Part shown: positions 1-7,523 of the stretch, in pieces
How the letters are laid out: each line of letters opens with the position of its first letter
Numbering within the stretch: the first letter of the stretch is position 1
Assembly (NCBI GenBank): GCA_964453055.1
Contig: CAYVOD010000024.1
Coordinates: 1 to 23,956, forward strand
Reading direction: 5' to 3'
Length of the DNA stretch: 23,956 nt
Origin: UBA2256 sp964453055
GTDB taxonomy: Bacteria; Spirochaetota; Spirochaetia; Treponematales; Rectinemataceae
Position numbers and translations under genes: made by a program
Notes under the pieces: model-generated
What the model saw: the letters and a program-made list of their open reading frames with translations, nothing else
What the model was told of the DNA's origin: nothing
The model's database searches: none

Positions 1-670
1 CATCGCCGACTTTTCTCAGCTCCTTGAAGAGGCTTTCGATGTTGAGCGCCTCGGGTATCTTGGTTAGATAAGTCAGCTTGGTAGATCCCTTCCCAATGTC
101 CAGGCTGGCGTCCATGGTCTGGATCTTGATGCCATGATCGTGCAAGACCTTGAATACCTTATCCCGGTCCATGGACGACTCGGCGAACCATACGCTCAGG
201 TACTTGAAGCGCTCGGCGGGGAATATCCGTCGCTCCAAGGGCTCGAGAAAGGCTAGGGCGAAGATCACGAGGCCGAGGGTTATCAGGCTCGCCATCCACA
301 TGCCGCCGCCGATGGTGAGTCCGATGGCCGCGACCACCCAAAGGCTGGCCGCCGTGGTCATTCCTTTTACGTTGTTGCCGATTTTGATAAAAGCGCCCGC
401 TCCAAGGAAGCCGATGCCGGACACTACCTGGGCGGCGATCCGGCCGGGATCGCCCTTATCGAGCCCGACCGTCTGGGGCATCCATATGGAGAGCATCATA
501 AGTAGGCTGGCTCCAAGGCAGATGAGGATATGGGTGCGCAAGCCCGCCACCTGGCGGCGCATTTCCCGCTCGGCGCCGATGATACCGCCGGCTACCATCG
601 CGAATAAAAGCCTGATAAGGGCTACCTCGGTAGTAATCTCCGTTGAGGAGAGGAGTTCGAAGATATTCAC
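1..670 (-). CDS. MgtC/SapB family membrane protein (3' end beyond window)
   Basis: Reading the minus strand from a GTG at 670 gives 223 residues with no stop before the window edge, so the C-terminus is missing. The N-terminal ~130 residues are hydrophobic and carry the MgtC/SapB pattern: a GGIIGAERE segment near residues 28-36, RTHILICLGASL, and VVSGIGFLGAGAFIK followed by GMTTAASLWV. A soluble C-terminal region follows, probably the ACT-like domain seen in some family members. The family is inner-membrane and linked to Mg2+ limitation or F1Fo-ATPase modulation in pathogens; the role here is unknown. Its GTG overlaps the TGA of the upstream DinB-like gene by 4 nt (667-670), which indicates translational coupling and a shared transcript. 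The family call is secure, the function is not. Confidence 0.88.
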   Translation of the reverse strand, partial: MNIFELLSSTEITTEVALIRLLFAMVAGGIIGAEREMRRQVAGLRTHILICLGASLLMMLSIWMPQTVGLDKGDPGRIAAQVVSGIGFLGAGAFIKIGNNVKGMTTAASLWVVAAIGLTIGGGMWMASLITLGLVIFALAFLEPLERRIFPAERFKYLSVWFAESSMDRDKVFKVLHDHGIKIQTMDASLDIGKGSTKLTYLTKIPEALNIESLFKELRKVGD

Positions 671-1179
671 CCTTGCCCGCCTTTAGCCTCTGCCCTGGAC
701 TGGGCGAAGGCTTCGCTGTTGCGCTCCAGGTATTTCAAGTGGAAGTCGGGATGGCCGGCATATATTTTGAGCACCGCTTCGAGGCTCAGCTCCCCTCTCT
801 CGGGGTGGAGTATCCACGCTTTTTCCCTAGTCTCGTCGTCCAGGCTTTTTAGCGATTCCGCGATGAATTTTCGCAGGGCTACGGCCAGGTCCAGGCAGAA
901 TAAGCCGTCGGTGTGGGCGTAGTTGTTCTTCAGCCTCCAGGCTTCGGGATCCCAGGCTGGTATGGGCTTGCCGGGCTCAGCCACGGCTCCGCGGAGGCGC
1001 ATCACGAGATTGCAGTCGGCGTCCAGAAGATGGACCAGATGGTCGTTGGTGGACCAGGCGTCTTTCAGGGCGGGGACAAAGCGTAGCTCTTCGGGGCTCA
1101 ATGCGTTCGCTCTTGAGATAAGCTTGTCGTAGGCGTGCTCGAAAGCGCTCACCAGCGCGACGTACTCGTTACGCTCCAT
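667..1179 (-). CDS. DinB-like putative metal-dependent four-helix protein
   Basis: This 170-residue protein starts at the ATG at 1179, which is preceded on the minus strand by a strong GGGGGAGGAG; longer in-frame starts run into glpK and are not needed. The sequence resembles the DinB/YfiT-like superfamily: an N-terminal amphipathic helix, a DAWSTNDHLVHLLDAD segment (about residues 38-53) with the typical W-x(4)-H-x(2)-H-like histidines, and a late H-PDFHLKYLER motif (about 146-155) that would supply the third metal ligand. Family members are four-helix bundles binding a divalent metal and include thiol-dependent transferases; no substrate can be inferred. It is the first gene of a two-gene unit with the MgtC-like protein. 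Superfamily membership is judged from motif layout only. Confidence 0.72.
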   Translation of the reverse strand: MERNEYVALVSAFEHAYDKLISRANALSPEELRFVPALKDAWSTNDHLVHLLDADCNLVMRLRGAVAEPGKPIPAWDPEAWRLKNNYAHTDGLFCLDLAVALRKFIAESLKSLDDETREKAWILHPERGELSLEAVLKIYAGHPDFHLKYLERNSEAFAQSRAEAKGGQG

Positions 1180-1237
1180 ACTCCTCCCCCGCGGATATCT
1201 GTATCGTTTTTCCGCGTTCCGCCCTCGGTAATTTCCG

Positions 1238-1245
1238 AGTATACT
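1238..1245. promoter_or_regulatory. Palindromic -10 element shared by divergent DinB-like gene and glpK
   Basis: AGTATACT is its own reverse complement, so a TATACT hexamer is present on both strands (plus 1240-1245, minus 1238-1243). On the plus strand it ends 6 nt before the glpK ATG; on the minus strand it predicts a start near 1231, about 50 nt before the DinB-like gene. No good -35 is visible for either direction. A small inverted repeat (CTCGG at 1224-1228, CCGAG at 1235-1239) abuts it on the glpK upstream side and could be a regulator site. Confidence 0.5.
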
Positions 1246-1251
1246 AGCTTC

Positions 1252-2742
1252 ATGTCCGCAAAAGAACAGTATATCCTCGCCCTGGACCAGGGCACCACCT
1301 CGTCGAGGGCGATTCTCTTCAATCGCGACGGTATCATCATCGGCGTAAAACAGATACCATTCAAGCAGATATTCCCCCAACCCGGCTGGGTCGAGCATGA
1401 CCCGGAGGAAATTTGGGCCACCCAGCTGGCCGCCGCCAGGGGGGCGATCGCCGCCGCCCAGGTAGAAAGCGACCAGATCCTGGCCATAGGCATAACCAAC
1501 CAGCGCGAAACCAGCCTCCTATGGGAAAAGGACTCGGGGCGGCCCGTCTACAACGCCATCGTCTGGCAATGCCGAAGGTCGGCGGGCATCTGCGAGGAGC
1601 TCCGTTCGGCCGGACTGGAAAAGACGATTCGGGAAAAAACCGGGCTTGTGCTGGATCCCTATTTTTCGGGCACGAAACTGAGCTGGCTTTTCCGGGAGCG
1701 CCCGGATTTACTGCGAAAGGCCGAGCGGGGCGAGCTTTTCTTCGGGACCATCGATTCCTGGCTCATCTACAAGCTCACCGGGCGCCACGTCACCGACCCG
1801 ACCAACGCCAGCCGCACCCTCCTCTTCGATATCCACAAGCGGAATTGGGACGAGGAGCTGCTCACGGCAATGAAAGTGCCGAGAACCATCCTGCCCGAGG
1901 TCTTGCCTAGCTCGGGGTTTTTTGGCGCTACCCGGCCCGAGCTTTTCGGCCATGCCATCCCAGTGACGGGCGTCGCCGGCGACCAGCAGGCCGCCCTCTT
2001 CGGCCACGCCTGCTTCAGCCCCGGGGAAGCCAAGAACACCTATGGCACCGGCTGCTTCACCCTTATGAACACGGGACCTTTCCCTGTCGCGTCGGAGCAC
2101 AATCTCCTGGCGACCGTGGCTTGGGACCTGGGCAAGGGTTATACCTACGCCTTGGAAGGCTCCGTTTTTATCGCCGGGGCTGTCATCCAGTGGCTGCGAG
2201 ACCAGCTGGGACTGCTTACCGAGTCGGCGGAAAGCGAAGCCCTGGCACTATCGGTTCCCGACACCGGCGGCGTCTACCTGGTGCCGGCCTTCGTCGGCCT
2301 GGGGGCGCCTTACTGGGATTCGGATGTTCGTGGCACGGTCGTGGGCCTTACCAGAGGCACGACCAAGGCGCATTTCGTGCGAGCCGCCCTCGAAGCAATA
2401 GCCTACGAATCGAGAGACCTCCTGGAGGCGATGGAAAAGGATTCCGGCCGGGCCTTGGCCAGCATCAAGGCCGACGGAGGAGCTTCGGCCAACTCCTTCC
2501 TGATGCAGTTCCAGGCCGATATCAGCGGGCGCTCCGTGGTCCTGCCCGAAGTCGCCGAGACGACAGCCCTGGGAGCCGCCTACCTGGCCGGCCTCGCCGC
2601 CGGATACTGGTCGAGCCTGGACGAGGTGAAGAAAAATTGGCGCAGGAAGCGGGAATTCAAGCCAGCGATGGGTCCTGAGCGGCGCCAGGAACTGGTCTCC
2701 GGCTGGGACAGGGCCGTGGCCGCGGCCAGAACTTTCCGCTGA
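1252..2742 (+). CDS. glpK: Glycerol kinase
   Basis: The product (496 aa, the usual family length) phosphorylates glycerol to sn-glycerol 3-phosphate using ATP in the cytoplasm. FGGY-kinase hallmarks are present: LALDQGTTSSRA at the N-terminus (ATP phosphate loop), NQRETSLLWEK and NAIVWQCRR (glycerol-contacting region), the SGTKLSWL segment, GVAGDQQAALFGH with the catalytic-base aspartate, NTYGTGCF, and the C-terminal DGGASANSFLMQFQADI adenosine motif. The ATG at 1252 fits the conserved N-terminus; an in-frame extension upstream to 1135 would overlap the divergent gene. There is no Shine-Dalgarno sequence, and the -10-like TATACT ends 6 nt upstream, so the mRNA may be leaderless. No glpF, glpD or glpR lies nearby. 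Confidence 0.97.
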   Translation: MSAKEQYILALDQGTTSSRAILFNRDGIIIGVKQIPFKQIFPQPGWVEHDPEEIWATQLAAARGAIAAAQVESDQILAIGITNQRETSLLWEKDSGRPVYNAIVWQCRRSAGICEELRSAGLEKTIREKTGLVLDPYFSGTKLSWLFRERPDLLRKAERGELFFGTIDSWLIYKLTGRHVTDPTNASRTLLFDIHKRNWDEELLTAMKVPRTILPEVLPSSGFFGATRPELFGHAIPVTGVAGDQQAALFGHACFSPGEAKNTYGTGCFTLMNTGPFPVASEHNLLATVAWDLGKGYTYALEGSVFIAGAVIQWLRDQLGLLTESAESEALALSVPDTGGVYLVPAFVGLGAPYWDSDVRGTVVGLTRGTTKAHFVRAALEAIAYESRDLLEAMEKDSGRALASIKADGGASANSFLMQFQADISGRSVVLPEVAETTALGAAYLAGLAAGYWSSLDEVKKNWRRKREFKPAMGPERRQELVSGWDRAVAAARTFR

Positions 2743-2761
2743 TACTCGAGCCAAAGTCTAC

Positions 2762-2793
2762 AAGGGCCACGCGGAAGTTTTCGCGAAGCCCTT
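2762..2793 (+). terminator. Stem-loop downstream of glpK, possible terminator
   Basis: AAGGGC (2762-2767) pairs with GCCCTT (2788-2793), and an inner CGCGGAA/TTCGCG stem with one bulge extends it. No real T-tract follows, so it could be a weak terminator or a 3'-end processing hairpin. Confidence 0.35.
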
Positions 2794-2870
2794 TGCCCTA
2801 AGCTTCGTATCCTTGTATGATGGGGAAGCAATGATGCGGTGACGGTGGCTTCGGGGCAGGCGCTGGAATT

Positions 2871-2899
2871 TTGCCGCGCCGCCGAAACGTCGGCATAAT
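2871..2899 (+). promoter_or_regulatory. Sigma-70 promoter of the cysteine protein/nitroreductase/kinase cluster
   Basis: TTGCCG (2871-2876) and CATAAT (2894-2899) are separated by exactly 17 nt. The predicted start lies near 2906, leaving a short leader with a CCGGAGG Shine-Dalgarno sequence before the ATG at 2919. Confidence 0.55.
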
Positions 2900-2918
2900 G
2901 CGTCCGGAGGTTTTTAAT

Positions 2919-3368
2919 ATGGACAGAGTGGAAAAGGCTCTCTCGATCCACAAAGGCGGTTCGTCCTGCTCGCAGGCGGTGTTTACGGCCTTCGCGCCGG
3001 ATTTCGGGCTGGACGAAGGTATTGCCCATAGGTTGTCCAGCGGCCTGGGCGGCGGAATGGGAAGGCTCGGCCACAGCTGCGGCGCGATAACAGGCGGGGT
3101 GCTGGCCTTGTCCATGATATACGGCAGCGAAAGCGGCGCCGACCAGGCCGCCAAGCTGAAGACCTACGAGGAAGTAACCAAGCTCTTCGCGGCCATGGAG
3201 GCAATCCATGGTTCCTCCCAGTGCAAAGTCCTTTTGGAAGGAGCCGATCTATGGAAGGCCGAGGACAGGGAGGCGATGAAGGCAAAAGGCCTGAGCGACA
3301 AGGTTTGCAACGCCCTCATCGCCGATGTCGTGCGCTATGTCGAAGCGCATATGCCCAAAGGAAAATAG
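2919..3368 (+). CDS. C_GCAxxG_C_C family putative redox protein
   Basis: This is a 149-residue cytosolic protein. Its four cysteines are spaced as in the C_GCAxxG_C_C family (PF09719-type): C17 in SSCSQA, C54 in GHSCGAITGG, C102 in SSQCK and C120 in KVCNAL. A GLGGGMGRLG loop precedes the second cysteine. The family is thought to bind a cofactor or metal cluster or to act in redox chemistry and often lies beside oxidoreductases; its biochemical role is not settled. The ATG at 2919 has CCGGAGG 8 nt upstream. The stop is 1 nt before the nitroreductase start, so the two are almost certainly co-translated, which supports a redox partnership (inference). Confidence 0.85.
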   Translation: MDRVEKALSIHKGGSSCSQAVFTAFAPDFGLDEGIAHRLSSGLGGGMGRLGHSCGAITGGVLALSMIYGSESGADQAAKLKTYEEVTKLFAAMEAIHGSSQCKVLLEGADLWKAEDREAMKAKGLSDKVCNALIADVVRYVEAHMPKGK

Positions 3369-3369
3369 G

Positions 3370-4146
3370 ATGGACGAGCGATTTCTCCAAGGCAGACATT
3401 TTCTGAAATCCAACTGGCACCTGGTGAAGGAAACGGCTTCGGACCAGTCCCGGGGCCTTCCTCCCCCTCCCCAGCAGGAACCGCCCCAGCCGGATGACAG
3501 CATCGTATGCCTGCCGGCGGTGGACAAGGCCTATGGTATCGAAAAAAATCCCCTTTCGGCTCCGGAGACTCTCCATCGGCTCCTGCTGTCCAGGCGTTCG
3601 AGGCGGGCGTTCAAAATCGAGGCGCTCCCCCTGGCGACCCTTTCCTATCTGCTCTGGTCCTGCGAGGGCGTACGGGAGAACAGGGGAAAATACTCTTTCC
3701 GCACCACTCCCTCCGGCGGCGCCAGGCACCCCTTGGACGTCTACGTGTTCGCCAGGAGAATCGAAGGGCTCAAGCCAGGGCTCTACCGCTATCTTCCCTT
3801 GGAGCACGCCCTCGTGCTCGAGCGGGAGGGGGACGATTCGAAAGCCCTGGACGCGGCTTTGATGGGACAACTGAGAAATTCCTCCTGCGTCATACTCTGG
3901 GCGGCGGTTCCCTACCGCAGCGAGTGGCGCTACGGAAAGGCCGCGGACAAGCTGGTCGCCCTCGACGCCGGCCATTCCTGCCAGAACCTTTATCTGGCCT
4001 GCGAGGCCCTAGGCCTGGGCACCTGCGCGATAGGCGCCTACGACCAGCAGGGATTGGACGAGTATCTGGGGCTTGACGGCGAAGATATGTTCGCCCTGTA
4101 CGCGGCTCCCGTCGGCGTACCCGGCGGTGTTTCCCTGGATGATTGA
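3370..4146 (+). CDS. SagB/ThcOx-type nitroreductase family flavoprotein
   Basis: The 258-residue product has the nitroreductase fold in the SagB-type arrangement: RRSRRAF near residues 60-66 (FMN phosphate contact), the LSYLLWSCEG helix, RTTPSGGARHPLDVYVF (about 96-112), and a C-terminal AGHSCQNLYLACEALGLGTCAIGAY segment that is typical of FMN-binding dimers. The first ~45 residues form a polar, proline-rich leader. SagB-type enzymes outside toxin clusters are generic FMN oxidoreductases; no cyclodehydratase or peptide precursor is present here, so azoline oxidation is not suggested. The ATG follows the preceding stop by 1 nt, with AAAGGA just upstream. Confidence 0.85.
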   Translation: MDERFLQGRHFLKSNWHLVKETASDQSRGLPPPPQQEPPQPDDSIVCLPAVDKAYGIEKNPLSAPETLHRLLLSRRSRRAFKIEALPLATLSYLLWSCEGVRENRGKYSFRTTPSGGARHPLDVYVFARRIEGLKPGLYRYLPLEHALVLEREGDDSKALDAALMGQLRNSSCVILWAAVPYRSEWRYGKAADKLVALDAGHSCQNLYLACEALGLGTCAIGAYDQQGLDEYLGLDGEDMFALYAAPVGVPGGVSLDD

Positions 4147-4177
4147 CCGACTAAATACCTTTGTGGAGGAATGAAGA

Positions 4178-4663
4178 ATGAACCTCGATTTTGTGCGGCT
4201 TTCAATTCCCCAGGACTGCAATATCGTCGTGGGGCAATCCCACTTTATCAAGACAGTTGAGGATATCGCAGAAATTATGGCCGGCTCGGTGCCGGGCGCC
4301 AAATACGGCCTTGCCTTCAGCGAGGCATCCGGTCCCTGCCTGGTCCGCACCGCGGGAACTTCGCCCGAACTGGAGGCTGCGGCCAGGGACTGCGCCCTCG
4401 CCGTAGGCGCGGGGCACAGCTTTTACCTTATCCTCGGCCCGGGAGCCTACCCCATCAACGTCCTGGACAGGATCAAGGCCTGCCCCGAGGTCTGCAGGAT
4501 CTTCGCCGCCACGGCGAATCCGCTCCAGGTCGTGAGGGCGGTGACCGAGCAGGGCGCCGGCATCCTGGGAGTGGTGGACGGCAGTTCCCCCAAGGGCGTG
4601 GAGGGCGAAGCCGACAAGGCCGACAGGAAGGCAATGCTCCGCCGCTTCGGCTACAAGTTCTGA
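4178..4663 (+). CDS. Adenosine-specific kinase family protein (COG1839-type)
   Basis: This 161-aa protein matches the small adenosine-specific kinase family (PF04008), best known from archaea and scattered bacteria. Recognisable parts are NIVVGQSHFIKTVEDI near the N-terminus, GAKYGLAFSEASGPCLVR, GAGHSFYLILGPGAYPINVL, CRIFAATANPLQVV, and the C-terminal GILGVVDGSSPKGVE followed by a basic tail ending LRRFGYKF. Its length is typical. GGAGGA lies 7 nt before the ATG. The 31-nt gap after the nitroreductase contains no terminator, so it probably shares the transcript. The functional name comes from the family; biochemical support is thin and the physiological substrate is uncertain. Confidence 0.85.
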   Translation: MNLDFVRLSIPQDCNIVVGQSHFIKTVEDIAEIMAGSVPGAKYGLAFSEASGPCLVRTAGTSPELEAAARDCALAVGAGHSFYLILGPGAYPINVLDRIKACPEVCRIFAATANPLQVVRAVTEQGAGILGVVDGSSPKGVEGEADKADRKAMLRRFGYKF

Positions 4664-4689
4664 GAATTGGCGCCTGGGATGCGGGCCGC

Positions 4690-5481
4690 TTAGCCCAGCA
4701 GATCCCTGTCTTCGGCGTAGTCCTTGCCCCGGGATCGCCTGAACAGCTCCACCAGGTCCGCGACGCCCATCTTTTCCTTCGTGCTTCCGCTCACGTCGGC
4801 CAGGATCCGTCCCTCGTGCATCATGATCACCCTGTCGGCCTGCGCCAGGGCTTGCTTCATGTCATGAGTGACGATGAGCGCCGTAAGATCGTATTCGGCT
4901 ATGAAACGCTTAGTGAGCCTATCGACTATCTCCGCGTTTCCGGGATCGAGGGCGGCGGTATGCTCGTCCAGGAGCAGGACCGAAGGACGGGAAAGCACGG
5001 CCATCAGCAAGGTCAGGGCTTGGCGCTGTCCTCCCGAGAGGCGCGAGACGTTTTCCCTCAGCCTGTTTTCCAAACCCATATCGAGCTGGGCCACCTGATC
5101 GGCCAAGGCCTTGGCCTTTGCCTTGCTTACCGCGATACGCAGGCCCCGCGGACCTTTTCGCGCCGCCAAGGCGAGGTTGTCCAGGATAGTCATTTCCCCG
5201 GCGGTGCCCGCCAGGGGATTCTGCCGCACCCTTCCTAAATATGCCGCGCGGCGCCATTCCGGGTCCTTTCCGCAGTTTCGGCCGCCAAGGATTATCGTGC
5301 CTGAGCCAATAGGGACGGTTCCAGCGATAGCGTTGAGCAGTGTGCTTTTGCCCGCCCCGTTCGATCCGATGATCGAGACGGTCTGCCCCTTGGGGACTTC
5401 CAGGTCGATTTTGTCCAATACCTTCCTGTTTTCTCCGCCGCCCTGGGGGAAGGAAACCTCAAGCGCCTCGATTTTTATCAT
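4690..5481 (-). CDS. ABC transporter ATP-binding protein (COG1101-type)
   Basis: This 263-residue ATPase energises the importer encoded with it. The Walker A motif GSNGAGKST spans residues 39-47, the ABC signature LSGGQ residues 148-152, Walker B VLLLDE residues 168-173 and the switch histidine is H206 in VTHDM. The Q-loop is RQNP near 86-89. This ATPase class accompanies the lipoprotein/permease pair just upstream. Its ATG overlaps the permease TGA by 4 nt (5478-5481), so it is translationally coupled as the last gene of the operon. It converges with the adenosine-specific kinase gene across only 26 nt, where no convincing terminator is seen. Confidence 0.95.
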   Translation of the reverse strand: MIKIEALEVSFPQGGGENRKVLDKIDLEVPKGQTVSIIGSNGAGKSTLLNAIAGTVPIGSGTIILGGRNCGKDPEWRRAAYLGRVRQNPLAGTAGEMTILDNLALAARKGPRGLRIAVSKAKAKALADQVAQLDMGLENRLRENVSRLSGGQRQALTLLMAVLSRPSVLLLDEHTAALDPGNAEIVDRLTKRFIAEYDLTALIVTHDMKQALAQADRVIMMHEGRILADVSGSTKEKMGVADLVELFRRSRGKDYAEDRDLLG

Positions 5482-6422
5482 CGTCGCTTCTCCCCCGGCC
5501 GGGACAGGGCCTTAGGCTTTTTGCCAGCGTACTTGGATATGGTTATCGAACCGATTATCAACAGGGCGGTGAGAAGTCGCAGGTCGTTGGGGGTGATGCC
5601 CGCCACATAGCCCCAGGACCGGGCGACGTACATGAGGCCCTTGAATAGGATGGAGCCGGCCAGCACCCTGAAGATTTGGACGCCGATGAACTGGGACTTT
5701 ATCAGGAGCTCGCCTAGCATCACGGACGCGAGGCCTGATGCGACTATGCCGGCCCCGAAGTTGACGTCGGCGAAGCCCTGGTAGGAAGCGGCCAAGGCCC
5801 CCGACAGGCCTACCAGGCCGTTGGCCAGGGCTATTCCCAGGCTCCGGAGGGAGACGGGATTGATGCCGGCCTGGATTACCGAGGCCTCGTTGTCGCCCAT
5901 GGCTCCCATGGCTATGCCGATCTCGGTATGGAAGAACAGGTCCATCAGTCCCGCGACGAGGAGGGCGGCGAGCAGGGCGGCGATGAAAAGCGAAATATCC
6001 TGGGAGACCCCCGGGCCCAGCCAGGTCCGCGCGAAGTCCAGGATGGGATTGTTCCTGATCAGGGGGAGGTTGGGCCTGCCTCCCAGTATGCGCAGGTTTA
6101 CCGAATAAAAGCCCGTCATGGTTATGATGCCCGCCAGGATAGGGGGGACCTTGAGCCTGTGGTGGATGAAGGAAGTGGCGAGGCCGGCCAGGGCTCCCGC
6201 GACGAAGCCCCCGACTAGGGCGAAGAGCGGGGCGGCGGCCGCGGCGCTTGAGCCCCCAGTCCCCGCAGCCAGCCCGGCCACGATCGCGCCAGCGGCCGCC
6301 GCCCCGGCCGGGAAAGACCCTTCGACGGTCAAATCGGGAAAATCGAGAATCCTAAAACTGATGAAAAGCCCGAGGGCCATGATCCCATAAACCAGGCCCT
6401 CGACAAGTATTCCTTCGATCAT
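5478..6422 (-). CDS. ABC transporter permease (COG4120-type)
   Basis: The 314-residue integral membrane protein has about eight or more hydrophobic segments: GLVYGIMALGLFISFRIL at the N-terminus, a Gly/Ala-rich stretch near residues 38-80, and later LFIAALLAALLVAGLMDLFF. The FPDLTVEGSFPAGAA segment near residues 28-42 is characteristic of this permease class, which resembles branched-chain amino acid and nucleoside permeases. It should form the channel for the substrate delivered by the neighbouring lipoprotein. It starts 1 nt after the lipoprotein stop. The C-terminus is basic (KKPKALSRPGEKRR), suggesting a cytoplasmic tail. The substrate is not determined by sequence. Confidence 0.92.
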   Translation of the reverse strand: MIEGILVEGLVYGIMALGLFISFRILDFPDLTVEGSFPAGAAAAGAIVAGLAAGTGGSSAAAAAPLFALVGGFVAGALAGLATSFIHHRLKVPPILAGIITMTGFYSVNLRILGGRPNLPLIRNNPILDFARTWLGPGVSQDISLFIAALLAALLVAGLMDLFFHTEIGIAMGAMGDNEASVIQAGINPVSLRSLGIALANGLVGLSGALAASYQGFADVNFGAGIVASGLASVMLGELLIKSQFIGVQIFRVLAGSILFKGLMYVARSWGYVAGITPNDLRLLTALLIIGSITISKYAGKKPKALSRPGEKRR

Positions 6423-6423
6423 G

Positions 6424-7404
6424 TTACTTCTTAGTCACCGTCCCGCTAGACACCAGTACCGTAGCCCGATCCACCAGGGCCGGGTCAAGGCTGATTCCGA
6501 GCTTCGCTGCGACATCAAGATTGAGTACGAGATCAAGGGACTCGGGGTCTGTGGGCAGGAAGCCCGGAATATCCTTGGTCTTCTCCCCGTTCAAGATCCT
6601 GACCACGATTTTGCCCGTCGCCCGCCCCATCTGGTAATAATCGTAACCCAGGGCGACAAGAACGGGAATGGTCTCCGCCGAAGCCGGGTCCGCCGACATG
6701 AGGGGGATTTTCTTGTCGAGGCAGACTTCGGAAACCGCGTTCAGGGCGGAAAAAACCGTGTTGTCGTTGCCCAGGTACAAGGCATCGATCCGGTCCGCTA
6801 TGGAGAGAAGCGCCGACTTGACCTCCGAGGAATTGGTTATTGTCGCCTCGACGTAGTCGATTCCCTTCTCGGTGCAGTATTCCTTGACAATCTCGGCCAA
6901 GGCCAGGGAGTTGGCCTCGCCGGAGGAATACACATGCCCGAGTCGCTTCACCGGAACCATGGACAGCAGCATATTGAGCTGAACCCGAACCGGCGTCATG
7001 TCGGAGGTTCCCGTGACGTTCGCTCCGCCCTTATCCATGCTCTCCACGAGGCCTGCCGACACCGGATCGGTTACCACTGAGTACACCACCGGCCTGTCCT
7101 TGATCTGATTGACCAAAGCCTGGGCAGTCGGCGTCGCTATTCCCACCGCCACGGCCACCTTGCTTTGCTTGAATCGCTGGGCGATCTGGCCGGCTGTCGC
7201 CATGTCGGCGTTGGAATTCTGCCTGTCCAGCTCGATCTCGGGTTTCGCCTCGGTGATTTCATCGACAATCCCTTGCTCCACCGCGTCGAGGGCCGGATGG
7301 GCGACGAATTTAGCTATGCCTACGGTCTTTTTCGCGTTTCCGCAGGAGAGGGCGAGAAAGGCCGCGCAAAAAGCCACGATCATGGAGACTTTGCTTCTCG
7401 ACAT
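6424..7404 (-). CDS. ABC transporter substrate-binding lipoprotein (PF04392-type)
   Basis: The 326-residue protein begins with a basic n-region, a hydrophobic core and ALSC with the lipidation cysteine at about residue 21, so it should be a membrane-anchored lipoprotein. The mature part has the type I periplasmic-binding fold of the PF04392 family: VGIAKFVAHPALDAVEQGIVDE, then VAVGIATPTAQALV, PVVYSVVTDPVSAGLV, GTSDMTPVRVQLNM and LGYDYYQMGRATGK. In Firmicutes, operons of this type have been predicted to import aromatic amino acids such as tryptophan; that is an analogy only. AGAGG precedes the ATG at 7404. Transcription starts at a strongly predicted promoter overlapped by an 18-bp palindrome, implying repression when some ligand is abundant. 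Confidence 0.92.
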   Translation of the reverse strand: MSRSKVSMIVAFCAAFLALSCGNAKKTVGIAKFVAHPALDAVEQGIVDEITEAKPEIELDRQNSNADMATAGQIAQRFKQSKVAVAVGIATPTAQALVNQIKDRPVVYSVVTDPVSAGLVESMDKGGANVTGTSDMTPVRVQLNMLLSMVPVKRLGHVYSSGEANSLALAEIVKEYCTEKGIDYVEATITNSSEVKSALLSIADRIDALYLGNDNTVFSALNAVSEVCLDKKIPLMSADPASAETIPVLVALGYDYYQMGRATGKIVVRILNGEKTKDIPGFLPTDPESLDLVLNLDVAAKLGISLDPALVDRATVLVSSGTVTKK

Positions 7405-7451
7405 TGGGAACCTCTGTTTCCGCCTTGATTGTTGAAAGGCAGGTTGATATT

Positions 7452-7469
7452 GTTACTATTAATAGTAAC
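7452..7469. promoter_or_regulatory. Perfect 18-bp operator palindrome of the ABC operon
   Basis: GTTACTATTAATAGTAAC is a perfect inverted repeat. It begins 6 nt after the -10 box of the minus-strand promoter, at the predicted transcription start, which is where a dimeric repressor would block initiation. Confidence 0.75.
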
Positions 7470-7475
7470 GCACGC

Positions 7476-7505
7476 ACTATAGCTCTATCAGCGCGTACTG
7501 GTCAA
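7476..7505 (-). promoter_or_regulatory. Sigma-70 promoter of the ABC importer operon
   Basis: On the minus strand TTGACC (7500-7505) and TATAGT (7476-7481) are 18 nt apart, a strong match. The predicted start is near 7469, giving a leader of about 65 nt before the lipoprotein ATG. Confidence 0.7.
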
Positions 7506-7512
7506 TAGTAAC
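7496..7512. promoter_or_regulatory. Second, degenerate operator overlapping the -35 box
   Basis: AATAGTAAC at 7504-7512 repeats exactly one half of the downstream palindrome, and TACT at 7496-7499 gives a looser left half. It overlaps the -35 hexamer and lies 43 nt from the matching half of the main site, about four helical turns, so both would face the same side of the DNA. Confidence 0.5.
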
Positions 7513-7523
7513 AGGCGAATTTT

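Noticed and set aside
1135..1251. In-frame N-terminal extension of glpK
   Set aside because: It would add 39 residues before the canonical glycerol kinase N-terminus and overlap the divergent DinB-like gene start.
3370..4146. SagB-like enzyme as part of a thiazole/oxazole-modified peptide toxin cluster
   Set aside because: No YcaO cyclodehydratase, precursor peptide, protease or dedicated exporter is nearby.
4664..4689. Bidirectional terminator between the adenosine-specific kinase and the ABC ATPase
   Set aside because: A CTGGG/CCCAG pairing is possible, but it runs into the ATPase coding end, has a large loop and lacks T-tracts.
7405..7523. T-box or riboswitch leader for the ABC importer
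   Set aside because: The leader is only about 65 nt after the predicted start and contains no T-box sequence, specifier stem or terminator; the palindromic operator explains regulation better.
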